This document shows positions 54,401 through 64,000 of a stretch of 64,000 nt of DNA, piece after piece. The stretch comes from Strongyloides papillosus (taxonomy: Eukaryota; Nematoda; Chromadorea; Rhabditida; Strongyloididae): assembly GCA_005656395.1 (NCBI GenBank), contig SRSI01000028.1:744001-808000 (forward strand), read 5' to 3'. Below the pieces are notes generated by a model. That model made no database searches. It had not been told where the DNA came from and saw only the letters and a program-made list of their open reading frames with translations. How positions within the stretch are numbered: position 1 is the stretch's first letter; each line of letters starts with the position of its first letter. A program made the position numbers and the translations under genes.

Positions 54401-54974
54401 TCTTCCAACATCCAATGAGATACTTAAAACTCAAAAATATGTTGTTAAATGTAAAAAATATTCAGAAGATTGTATGAATATGATTTTTGAATCAGAGTAT
54501 ACCATAGAAAAATCAAAAGAAAAGCCAATTACTTTTAGAATTTTCCATTATCATGGATGGCCTGATAAAGGTAAATTTAAATAATTAACAAAAAAGTTCT
54601 CTACAATAATTTTGCTTTTAGGCGTACCTTCAAATCACAAAGACGTGTATGAACTTATTAAAAAAATCCAATCTTGTGATCCTAAAAACTATGTAGCAAT
54701 TAATTGTAGTTCTGGAATTGGACGATCTGGTACTATTGCATTTATTTTACACTTAATAGATACGTTCAGTTCATATATTAATTTTGAACCTATAGAAAGG
54801 TTAAGAACACTTAGAGAGAACCGTTATAAATCTGTCCAAACATTTAGTCAGTTTGTTTTTGCAATTTTAATTGTATATGAACATTTTAAGGATCACATTG
54901 ACAATATGGATCCAAGGCTCTATCCAAACTTTGTAAAACTTACACAAAAAGTTTTTAAGGATGATAATTTTTAG
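51449..54974 (+). CDS. Receptor-type tyrosine phosphatase, pseudo-D1 / intact D2
   Basis: Exons 51449-53230, 53270-54235, 54279-54570 and 54622-54974 join in frame and give 1130 residues. The ATG at 51449 starts a signal peptide (MFLHLWILTGVFVSI). A heavily N-glycosylatable ectodomain with IIVKCPYES, IVECGQY and YNWTYNLNW is followed by a transmembrane helix (about 464-492). Two phosphatase domains follow. D1 is clear by fold (TYIISDSPTKETRDYFW) but has HAFQGTGSR for HCSAGIGRT, so Cys is Ala719 and Arg is Ser725. Its WPD loop is WPN (Asn689). D2 has NCSSGIGRSG (Cys1042, Arg1048), WPD (Asp1012) and RYKSVQTFSQF. The phosphotyrosine loop is altered (IRHRDI for KNRYRDI). In most two-domain receptor phosphatases D1 is the active one, so this order is reversed. 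The ligand is unknown. An AATAAA-type signal lies near 55090. Confidence 0.88.
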
Positions 54975-55499
54975 AGGAGTCGTATGGTCTTATAATTATT
55001 ATATCAATATTATTGAATAATATCTTGTAAAACTAATGCTAAAATACAATGATAAAATGAAGTCTATTGTAAAATTTATATGAAGGATAAAATAATAAAC
55101 AATTATAAAAGTTTATGTGTACAGTATTTTTTTGTTACTATCATAATTAATACAACATATATCTTTGCTTTGAAAATATGATTGTATTATAAAGAAATTA
55201 TTTTCACATTAACTACAAATTTATGATATTTTGAATAGAAATAATAACATTTCTAACAGTGCAATTGAACATAATCAAAATCATTTTTTTTAAGATATTT
55301 TTTATGTTCCAATAATGATCTTACATTAAAAAAACAAATAATCTAAAAATAGCACAACGTAACGTCTTATATCAAATGATTTAATTTTTGTTTTATGTTT
55401 TCTTGGTAAGAAATAAATTAAAAAAGGTTTACGAGCTTGGATGACAATCTTTAAATGGACAGTAAATACTTCTTTTATAATTTTCTCTTTTATCTATCT
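54975..55499. other. 3' flank of the phosphatase gene
   Basis: AT-rich DNA with ATAATAAAC near 55090 as a likely polyadenylation signal. Nothing else was recognised. Confidence 0.3.
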
Positions 55500-55612
55500 T
55501 ACTGTCCACTTTATCAAAAATAAGTTAGTAAAAAAAAATGCTTTTTCGCGTATTTATATTTTGCATACCTTAAAAAAAGCCATTTCGGTTACCCATAGAC
55601 AAGCGAAGGTCC
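55500..55612 (-). repeat. Dispersed repeat shared with 31557-31680
   Basis: The reverse complement contains CTTCGCTTGTCTATGGGTAA, GCGAAAAAGCATTTTTTTTT and TACTAACTTATTTTTGATAA, matching the interior of the foldback at 31355-31967. A 62-codon open frame here is part of the repeat, not a gene. Confidence 0.6.
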
Positions 55613-55833
55613 CCTCTCCCTTTTTTTGATAAATATTTAAAAATATCTTTACTTTAATATAGCTCATCATATAATAACCAAAAATCTCCAGAAATAATCA
55701 CTAAAAGTCAAAATGTTTTATGGGAATCATAACGAAAAATTACAAAAAAACTATTAATAGTTCGTAATTTTATTTAAAGAAATAAACCTATTTGTACAGA
55801 AACGCATTTTGTTAATGAATATTTTTTTTTCAT

Positions 55834-57017
55834 TTAACGTCTACAGCATTGACTATTATTGTTACAAGGTGTATAATTTTGTTGGCAGGAACAAGATGAT
55901 CCACTATTTGATGATTGACATGGTGCAATAATACTGTATGTTGTTGTGTTACATTGTTGTTGACAAGAATTTGAACATTGTGATTGACATTGTGATTGAG
56001 ATTGGGTACATGAACTCATGCACAAATCTTGGCATACTGGAACACATTGATAGACAACTGGTGCTTGAGTTGTTGTTTGTGAGCACTGAGCTTGGCATGA
56101 TTGTACACATGTTACTGGATTACTTTGTTGTGAACATTGATTTTGACAATTGTTATTACAATTATTATTTGATGATTGTTGGAATGAAATAACATATTTA
56201 GTAACATTATCACAAGTTTTTTGGCATGCTGATTGACAGTTGGTACCTGATTGTCCAGAACAACTATTTTGGCAGGCAGATTGACAGGAACATTGAATAT
56301 TACATTGACTTTGACAATTATTTGCACCACTAGATGAACATTGATCTTGGCATGTTGATTGGCATGTACTTACTTGAATTTGTTGAACTGGTGTACATTG
56401 TGATTGGCATGCTTGAGAACAAGTATTTGAATTTTGTCCACTAGAAAAGCAATTGTTTTGGCACTGATTTTGACAGGAACAAATTTGTGGACATTGTTGT
56501 TGACATTGACTATTACCATTACATGAAGTTTGACATTGTGATTCACATTGTTGAACTGTTACCATATATACTTGTGGCGCTTGTGTTGTTGTAATCGGTG
56601 TATATTGGATACATATTTTTTGACAACTATTAGAACAAGCTGATCCACAAGCATTGATATTTTGAACAGATGGACTGGATTGACATGTATTTTGACAAGT
56701 ATTTTGACAACTATTCATGCACTGTGAAATAGTTTGAACTTCATATTTTTGTGTGTTACATTGACAAGATTGTTGTTGTTGTCGACATCCACAGGATACT
56801 TGGACAGGTGAAGCGTAAGAAACTTGAATGGCTTGAGCACATGAACATTGTGGCTGCTGTGGTTGTTGACAAGAACATTGGCGTTTTCCACGTAGAGAAA
56901 ACAGCTAAAAATGAAAAGATTAAAAATAATTTGTTTTAAGATTGTATTTTAACATACATCAGCAGATAAAAATAAAATGAAGAAATAGAGTATCAAAAAT
57001 TGTTTTGAAGCAACCAT
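55834..57017 (-). CDS. Secreted Cys/Gln-rich repeat protein
   Basis: Exons 57017-56958 (20 codons, nearly all signal peptide: MVASKQFLILYFFILFLSAD) and 56904-55834 give 376 residues. A basic RGKR just after the signal could be a proprotein-convertase site. The remainder holds about 60 Cys, spaced mostly C-x3-C-x3-C (for example CQNTCQNTC, CQSACQNSC, CQSQCSNSC), with Gln, Ser and Asn filling the gaps. These clusters are separated by short TTTQAP-VY spacers at regular distances, suggesting several repeats of about 60-80 residues. It ends CNNNSQCCRR. The family was not recognised. The composition suggests a disulfide- or transglutaminase-cross-linked extracellular protein such as a cuticle or eggshell component, but that is inference. 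Confidence 0.8.
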
Positions 57018-58270
57018 TGTATGGTAGTAGAATAACCAAGATTAAATGTTAATAAAATTCTTAATTAAGTTCCTTTATATATTACTCGAGATTTCATAAA
57101 AAGAGGCTTGAAATATATAAATTGCCTTTCAAAAGTATATATTATTCACAACATATCAGGTTTTTTCCTGTTTAAAGTTTTATTAATATAATTACTATAT
57201 TCTCCCACTCACCACCTGAATACTTTATCGTTATCAGATAACCACACAATTATAAATCTTTAAAAAAATATAAGCTTGAATTAATTTTTTTATAAAGTTA
57301 AGTAAGCAAGTATTAAAAATATATTTATATTTAATTCTCTTATACTATAAAAATTACAATTGTTATAGGAGCTGATGTCGAAATTTTCTTGGTAAACTAG
57401 TAATTTAATACTAGTGTTTTGTTGATATATAAAAATAATAATATAAAATTTTTGCAAACATTCTTAATTTTAATAGATTATCTCCTATTTATTATAATAC
57501 TTTTCTTATAATTAAAACATTTTATTTTGTTTGTTTTTCTTTTGAACCCATTCTAGCAAAAATTATAAAAATAAAAGAGAAACTTTTGATTAATTTTATT
57601 TATAAAATTTAATTACGATTAAAATTTTTTTTATTTATTTAAGGATATATAAATTATTATAAAATTACTGTAAAGATTTAACATTTAATCTTTCATAATT
57701 TTTAGGTAAATAGTAATATTTAAAATGTCAATTAAATAAGTTCATTTATATTGTTACATTATTAATTTATAAATATATATAATATATGTATATATTTTAA
57801 GGAGACATAAAAAGTGAATGTAACATCTTATGAACAATGGATCTTTTTTATGAAAAAGACAATCAAGGAGGTTGTTGGTGGTAAGAGAGGGAACTTTTAT
57901 ATCTCAATTATTTTGACCTAAAGGAATTTATATTATAAACTCCAATACTTCATTTTTAGTATTATAAGGTAGCATTTAAAAACTTTTGTTAATTCAACTT
58001 TTTGATATTTGAAAAGATTAATTAAAAAGAGATTACTTGTTTAGTTTGGTTTATTCAAGAATAAGTTCCAAATTGACCTCATTATTAATATACGATGACC
58101 GAAATCATTTGTCTTAAATGAAAGGTTTTACCTTATCACAAAGATAAAAGTTTTATGTAATACCATTTAATCCTTAAAATACTCAATCATTTGGCATAAT
58201 TTTTCATTTTAATATTTCTGTATTCCTCAGAAATATTTATATATTTTAATAAATTTTCTACATTAAAAAT
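57018..58270. other. Intergenic, divergent promoter region
   Basis: Separates the minus-strand Cys-rich gene from the plus-strand warthog gene. The segment 57160-57260 is less AT-rich and may be regulatory. No RNA gene or repeat was recognised. Confidence 0.3.
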
Positions 58271-60273
58271 ATGTGTATTACAAATATGTCATCATATATC
58301 TTTAATATATTATTGTATTTTACAACTTTTTGTGTCATACTATGTCATCAAGGAAACTTAAGTTGTGGACCGAGAGAAGTACCTTACGCTATCTCAATTG
58401 ATGCTAATGGTACGCCAACTATCTTTTGTCAACAATCACCATGTGTTTTTACGGAAAAATCATCATCATCTATCAATTCTAATAGTGGTTTTGACAATGA
58501 TGAGTATGCTGTATGTTTTATTAAGAATTATAAAATATTTAGTTGTATAAAAAATTATTTATTTTAGTATTGTTCTGATGAATTAATTGATAGTTCCTGC
58601 TCTGGTCAAACAGAATGGACTGCAGGCCTTTTTGAAGTTAACAACGGCACACATATACTTTTGAAAACAAAATGTTGCGATTTCCATAGAATGGGAACAG
58701 CTATTGAATATAAATCATCAATTCTTATGAATAATGATCATTATGTTGGTGGTAAAACAAACAATCCTTCTGAAGTTCCATCATATGATTTGATAAAGGA
58801 GGTTGTCAAAAGAGTAACAGAACAAAATGAATTTTACTATATCCTTTCAATTTATCGTCTTCAATGCCTTACAACTGCACCATCATTTTGTAAGTTTTTC
58901 TTGTTGTCTTTTTGACACCATCAAACTTAAATTGTGAGTCTAATAAAATTAACAATAACTTTTAGATACAAATGATATTGAAACAGTTGATGGTCCACCA
59001 TTATCGAATAATGATAAAGAGACTCCGGAGATTGAATATAAAACACATCAAATGAAAGATCATCATTTCCAAAGTTACAATTATATCAATAAACATCAAA
59101 ATCCACCTAATCAACAGCAAAAAACTTATTACAAAAAACCAACACAATATGGAAGTGTCAATGTTAGGGATAATTCTTTACAAGTTATGAGAGAAGAAGA
59201 ATCATTAGATTATATGGGCAGTAGTAATAATAATAATAACAATAGAATAATACCTCATATTCCAAGTAACGTACCATTTATCTCTCCAGTAACACCAAAA
59301 ATGGAGTTAGGAAGAGCCAAAGCTGCAGGTGGTATTATTTACCATCCAGTGGCCACTTCTGGTTGTGATAACGGATGTGGGGCAAGTTACGTCCAACAAC
59401 CGGTCTACTCATGTTCCACATGTGTAAGTTTTTATTAAAAAATTAAAAGTTTTAAGAGTTAAATTAAATAGTTATATAAAAATAAACAAGTTTCAAGATT
59501 ATTTTATACTTATAATAATTCATAAATCATTTTAGGGTGGTGGTAGTGGAGCATCTGATTATAATTCAATTTTTTCATCATTACATTGTTTTTCTGGTGA
59601 TATGAGTGTTGTCACACCAACAGGTACCAAGAAAATGAAGGATATTGTAATTGGAGATAATATTCTTGCTATGGAAGAAAATATTGTAACATTTAATAAG
59701 GTTATAGGTTTTTTACATCGTAAAACAAATATTACAGCAACATTTAATCAATTAATAACAGATAGTAACAAAGAACTTAAATTAACTGATTATCATTTAA
59801 TTTATAAATCACAATGTAATGATAATGATGGTAAAATAAATTTATCATATGCTAAAGACATTAAAATTGGAGATTGTGTATATACGTTAATTGATGGTCA
59901 TAAGGATAATAAATTCCTTAAAGAAAAAATAAAAGAAATTAAAAAAGTTGAGGATATTGGAATTTATTCACCACTCACAACATCTGGTGATATAATTGTT
60001 AACAATTTCTTAGCCAGTTGTCATAATAATTTTGCAGCTCAATCCCTCCAACAGACATTCTTTAAATCTTGGCAATCTGTAGCTAATTTCATATCGTGGT
60101 TAAAAAAATCATTATATGAGAAGGGCAATTTTATGGTGTTTTCAGAGTACCCAATAATAAGAAATAATGGCGATTCATTTGATGGAGGAGAAGAGGAATT
60201 TGATGTACCATTTGGTGTAAAATATATTATTAATGCAATTGACATGATTGTCCCTGTCAAAATGTTTATTTGA
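58271..60273 (+). CDS. Warthog-type hedgehog-related protein with Hint domain
   Basis: Exons 58271-58510, 58568-58889, 58966-59423 and 59536-60273 keep frame and give 585 residues; ATG 58286 is an alternative start. After a signal peptide comes a Wart-type module: CGPREVPYAI, FCQQSPCVF, YCSDELIDSSC, EWTAGLFEV and KTKCCDF. A long low-complexity linker (Asn/Gln/Lys-rich) follows. The C-terminal Hint domain starts at LHCFSGDMSV (Cys358) and has the TxxH motif LTDYHLIY (Thr424, His427) and LASC (Cys502). The Hint domain cleaves the chain at Cys358 and, in hedgehogs, attaches a sterol to the N-terminal part. Nematode warthogs act in epidermis and moulting. The residue before Cys358 is His, where hedgehogs have Gly. 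The exact wrt paralogue was not determined. Confidence 0.88.
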
Positions 60274-63192
60274 CAATGATTAAAACTTTTTTTAATTTTT
60301 CTCAGATGCACATCTTTTATCTAAATTCTTTTTAATAATTTAGTATTTTTATAGTGTCTCGATTAATATAAATCGCAATCCATTATATATTATTTAAAAA
60401 TATTAAACTTTTCTTAATTATTATTTATAAAAAATATTTGATTACCCTTCTCATCTTCCAAAAAGGACATTGGGAAAAACTTTTTTATAATAGATGGCAA
60501 AGAAAAAAGACAAAAAAGATGAAATTAATTTTGATTTTAATCTTTATTTAAGAAGCTATGAATTTTGTACATGTTCCTTTTATTGTTTTAAAACATCTTT
60601 TTAAGAATTTTTTTTGCCTCTACTCTTTTTAACTTTTTATCAATGAGAGAACTGTCAAAGTTTTAACGTATAAATCTTTTATCATTCATATTCCTTCTAC
60701 TTTTTAAGGATGGACACCAAAAGTTTATATAATATATGTATACATGATATAAGTAACAATAACATAAAGAAAATTACATTTAAAGCATAAAGGAGTAATG
60801 TTACAAAATATAACAGAACTGTCTTTTGAATGATAAGAATTAACATATAAAAAGACTATATTTAAAATAAATATTTAGTCTTTTAATCTTATTTTAACTA
60901 CAAATTTTAAACTTTTTTTCTTCATCCATTCATTCATTTTCCTTCATTTATGCATCTATATTTTTATAAGATTTCTTTTTTTTAACTTTTTGCAACAACG
61001 TATATAATAATATTTCATTTTAAAAAAGGATGGCTTTAATTAGCAAAGCCAAGGATGATTATTTTAAATGTAACATCTTCCTTTTCTTTAATGATTACGA
61101 ATAAAATTTTTGCTTCTATACCAATTGTCATTCTCCTGCTTAATGGTAAATGACCTTTTGTAGTTAAATTTAAAATATTTGGATCTTATCACAAATTAGT
61201 ACACAATACACAATGTAAACAAATTATAGTCCTACCGCTAAAAATTCATATTAATTCCTACCCACATCATCATTTTTGTTATTCTATAAAAACATTTTTT
61301 AAAGTTTCTATTACTATTAGAAATATAAATAAACATATATATAATTTATATATGTTATAACTATTAAAAAAACTAATTTTATATAATAATATAATTATAT
61401 TTTCAATATAAAGCATTCAAAAAAATATTTATGTTTATATTTTTTCATATGAACATTTTATTATTTCCTAACTTTGATTAACATAAGATTTGTGTTTCTT
61501 TACTCTTTTATATCAATCAAAAAAAAATACCACTGCCATAGGTGATCATTTATCATTTTATAAATAGAATGTCTTTAGTGTAAGAGTAAAGATTAATTGC
61601 TTTGAACAAAGACTTTTTTATCCTAATAACACAACTTTAGTACAACATATAACTATTCAATTAATTTTATAAATGAAAAAGATAAATTTTGTTTACAAAA
61701 ATTTAATCCTTTATTGTTGTATATATCTTTTTTATATGTACCGCGCGATATTGTTTAATTAAAATTAATATTAACAAAAATAGTATATACATTTTACTTT
61801 ATCTTTCTTTTTGTGGTAAATTATTTCCTTTTTTAATATTATTTTTCACTATCGTTAACATCCTTACAATTGTCACCTACAAGAAGATGATGTACATAGT
61901 GTGTCTATTAGTTTCAAATTATAAAAGAAATTGGATAATATTTGCAAAAATAATAAATCACTTCATCGTACAATATTTTATGATTAAATTTTTTCAATGC
62001 CGTTCTTTTTGTTGTGGGAGGATGTTATAAGATGTATTTTGTGTAAATAATTTTTTATATTAAATTAAAATACATACCTTTTATTAAGTCTAGTAATCTT
62101 AATTTTGGTTTACAAAAAAGATGAATAATATCCAAAATTTAGTAACTATATATACTTTTTTTGTAGAATAAAAATAAAACATAATAACATATGTTGATTT
62201 TAATTTTACATTCATTTATTCATTACTACTACATATTCATTATATAATTTTTATTTGGTCATTCAACGAACTTTTTAAGGGTATCATATTATTATACAAA
62301 AGGTAATTTAACAAAGATTATAAAATTTAATGCATATGCACTTTTTTGATATACACTTACACTTTTTACATAATCCCATTTACAATATATATATAACTAT
62401 GTGAACAAGACACTTTTGTATCATGATTTTCTTTAATTTATTATTATTATTCCCCAACAATTCATTTACTCATCTTTATTACATACTATATTATTTTCTT
62501 CTATAGGCTATAAACTTTTTTTTAAAATTAAATTCATAAAGCTTATTATAATAAAACAACATTTTCTTACACATGTTATAATATTATAATTTACGATTCA
62601 ATAACCTTTTTTTATATCACAAGAAGCATTACAAATATCTAAAAATATATTTTTCTATAGAACCTGTAATGAATTTCTTATAACAAAAAATTACAAGATA
62701 ATACTATTAAATCATTTTTTTGGCAAATGCTCCATAGTAAATTAATTGATGTATGAAATATATCTTGTTTAACCATTAATTTTATTAACCCTTTTTACAT
62801 AATGTTAATAGTAAAAATTTTGATATACCAAATTTGATTTATAAATATAATGCATCTTATTTATTAATTTTAAATATTTAAAAAAATATTTTTATTATAT
62901 TTTGAAGGATATGCTATTAATAAAATCATAATTTTGTATTAAAGTATAAATTTTACTTTATTTTTAATATTTTTTCTAACAATTTAATACATATTTGTTA
63001 TATAAAATATATTATATTTTATTCACCAGACATTTTATCTATTTGTAAATTAATCACACACATGCTTGTATTTTTTGATATATGTTGTTAACAAATTTTA
63101 AAATATTTCTCCTTTTCAAAAAAAGTTTATATTTAAGAAAATTCAATTTTTTTTTGCATATCCTTTTTTAATTTGATATATTTTGTTTCTTT
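60274..63192. other. Intergenic, nothing recognised
   Basis: 2.9 kb of AT-rich DNA between two convergent genes. No exon, RNA gene or paired repeat was recognised. Confidence 0.3.
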
Positions 63193-63794
63193 TTATGCAA
63201 ATGCAAATTCCTTAGCATCCCTCTTTGCAAATGGTTTTCTTTTGGCATATATATGGTAGGGAAATCTATCAAAACCATCACCATTAAAAATATCATCATA
63301 ATTTACAGCAAATGCATCATTTTCAAGGTTTGATTTTTTAGCAAAAGCAAATTGTTTTGTAATACTATTTTCACCAACTCCGCCACGGTGTTTTGCAAAT
63401 TTGGGGTGGTGTTTTAAATTAAACATAGCAAAATCATTTATATTGGTAGTAAAAAGTCTAGGACTCCTTTTACCTTCCTTCAAATACTCATTACCATCTT
63501 CAGATAGTGCAAATAATCTGCCATTGTTATTGTTAGATGGTGATTGTTCAATTGTAAATGCTGGAACAAAAAATTTTTTTTCAATAAAAGACAAATGTGA
63601 GAGTAGGAGAGAGAGATAGGGAAGTGTTATAGGGGGAAGAGTTTCTTTTAATCATTTAAAAATGATAAATATAAAGTTTTTGTTATTTACTTTCTTAAAA
63701 GACAATATTAAAGCACACACTTACAGTTAATCGTTGACGTTAGGTTAAGAAGAATGATAGCGTATACAGAAATTAAGATTAATGTAGTCTTCAT
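63193..63794 (-). CDS. Neuropeptide precursor, FAFA type (NLP-18/20-like)
   Basis: Exons 63794-63725 and 63560-63193 join at phase 1 (GTAAGT donor, TTCCAG acceptor) and give 145 residues. The longer open frame upstream of 63560 is intron read-through. A signal peptide (MKTTLILISVYAIILLNL) precedes a chain cut by basic sites: GKR, KK and two KR. Predicted products end in the shared motif FA or YA: SITKQFAFA, a peptide ending YHIYA, KPFA and the C-terminal DAKEFAFA; HHPKFA precedes a single Lys. None has a C-terminal Gly for amidation. C. elegans NLP-18 and NLP-20 peptides end in FAFA, which supports the family call. The acidic peptide between KK and KR may be a spacer. Confidence 0.78.
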
Positions 63795-63925
63795 GTTGAC
63801 AACAAAATAGTGGTCAATGCCTAAAATTAACAATAATTTATATTAATATTGTTTATACTATTAGAACCTAGACTTTTAAAGTGAAAAAAATTGCTATGTA
63901 AGTTGGAAAAATTTTTTTTGTCATT

Positions 63926-64000
63926 TTATGAACTAAAATTATTTACATTTTCTCTTAAATACTCAAATTCTGCTTCAACGGTTTCTTGTCATCAAGAACT
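63926..64000 (-). other. Possible terminal exon of a gene beyond the right edge
   Basis: On the minus strand, after a possible GACAAG acceptor near the window edge, ETVEAEFEYLRENV reads open to a TAA at 63926-63928. It is only about 20 codons and the upstream part is outside the window. It would end about 130 bp before the neuropeptide start on the same strand. Confidence 0.2.

Noticed and set aside
55441..55629. 62-codon plus-strand open frame
   Set aside because: It overlaps a dispersed repeat that also occurs inside the foldback at 31.4 kb.
56751..56939. 62-codon plus-strand open frame
   Set aside because: It is antisense to the Cys-rich gene's second exon and intron.

Overview
This window looks like nuclear DNA of a clade IV parasitic nematode, most likely Strongyloides or a close relative. 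The evidence is a very AT-rich background, many short introns of about 38-60 bp with GTAAG/GTATG donors and TTTYAG-like acceptors, and nematode-specific gene families: an astacin, a warthog hedgehog-related protein, a ZP cuticlin-like protein, an FAFA-type neuropeptide precursor and a nematode-type carbohydrate sulfotransferase. The species assignment is inference. Exon joins were made by eye from splice consensus and frame agreement.

Left third (1-25.7 kb). The 5' part of a contactin-like adhesion gene (minus) is divergent from a tandem-domain haem peroxidase (plus). Next come a secreted protein with a 9-residue Cys/Thr repeat (minus), a long gene-poor stretch with decayed reading frames and a 1.45-kb foldback element, and an astacin-like protein without its zinc site fused to a DUF5648-like tail (minus). 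These are followed by a ZP membrane protein (plus), a PH/PTB-like adaptor (plus) and a convergent DDHD phospholipase (minus).

Centre (25.7-47 kb). This is mostly transposon debris. Between 28.4 and 37.0 kb there is a nested cluster of elements with long inverted repeats and TA flanks: a mariner-derived foldback, several foldbacks of 1.2-1.45 kb, and two copies of a ~0.96-kb element, with elements inserted inside one another. CTP synthase (minus) lies to the right and shows one apparent frameshift in an A11 run. Beyond it are a pseudogene related to the 9-10 kb secreted protein, a TTAA-flanked piggyBac-like MITE and a tRNA-Gly(GCC).

Right third (47-64 kb). It holds a secreted sulfotransferase (plus), a third copy of the 0.96-kb element, a receptor tyrosine phosphatase whose first phosphatase domain has lost its catalytic residues while the second keeps them (plus), a Cys/Gln-rich secreted protein (minus), a warthog protein with a Hint domain (plus) and a neuropeptide precursor (minus).

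Several genes encode extracellular or surface products (adhesion, peroxidase, ZP, phosphatase receptor, warthog, Cys-rich protein), consistent with cuticle or surface biology, but nothing shows that they act as one unit. The most notable observations are three multi-domain proteins with a degenerate enzyme domain (peroxidase, phosphatase, astacin), and an ectodomain motif that appears to be shared by the receptor phosphatase, the 9-10 kb secreted protein and the pseudogene at 44 kb.
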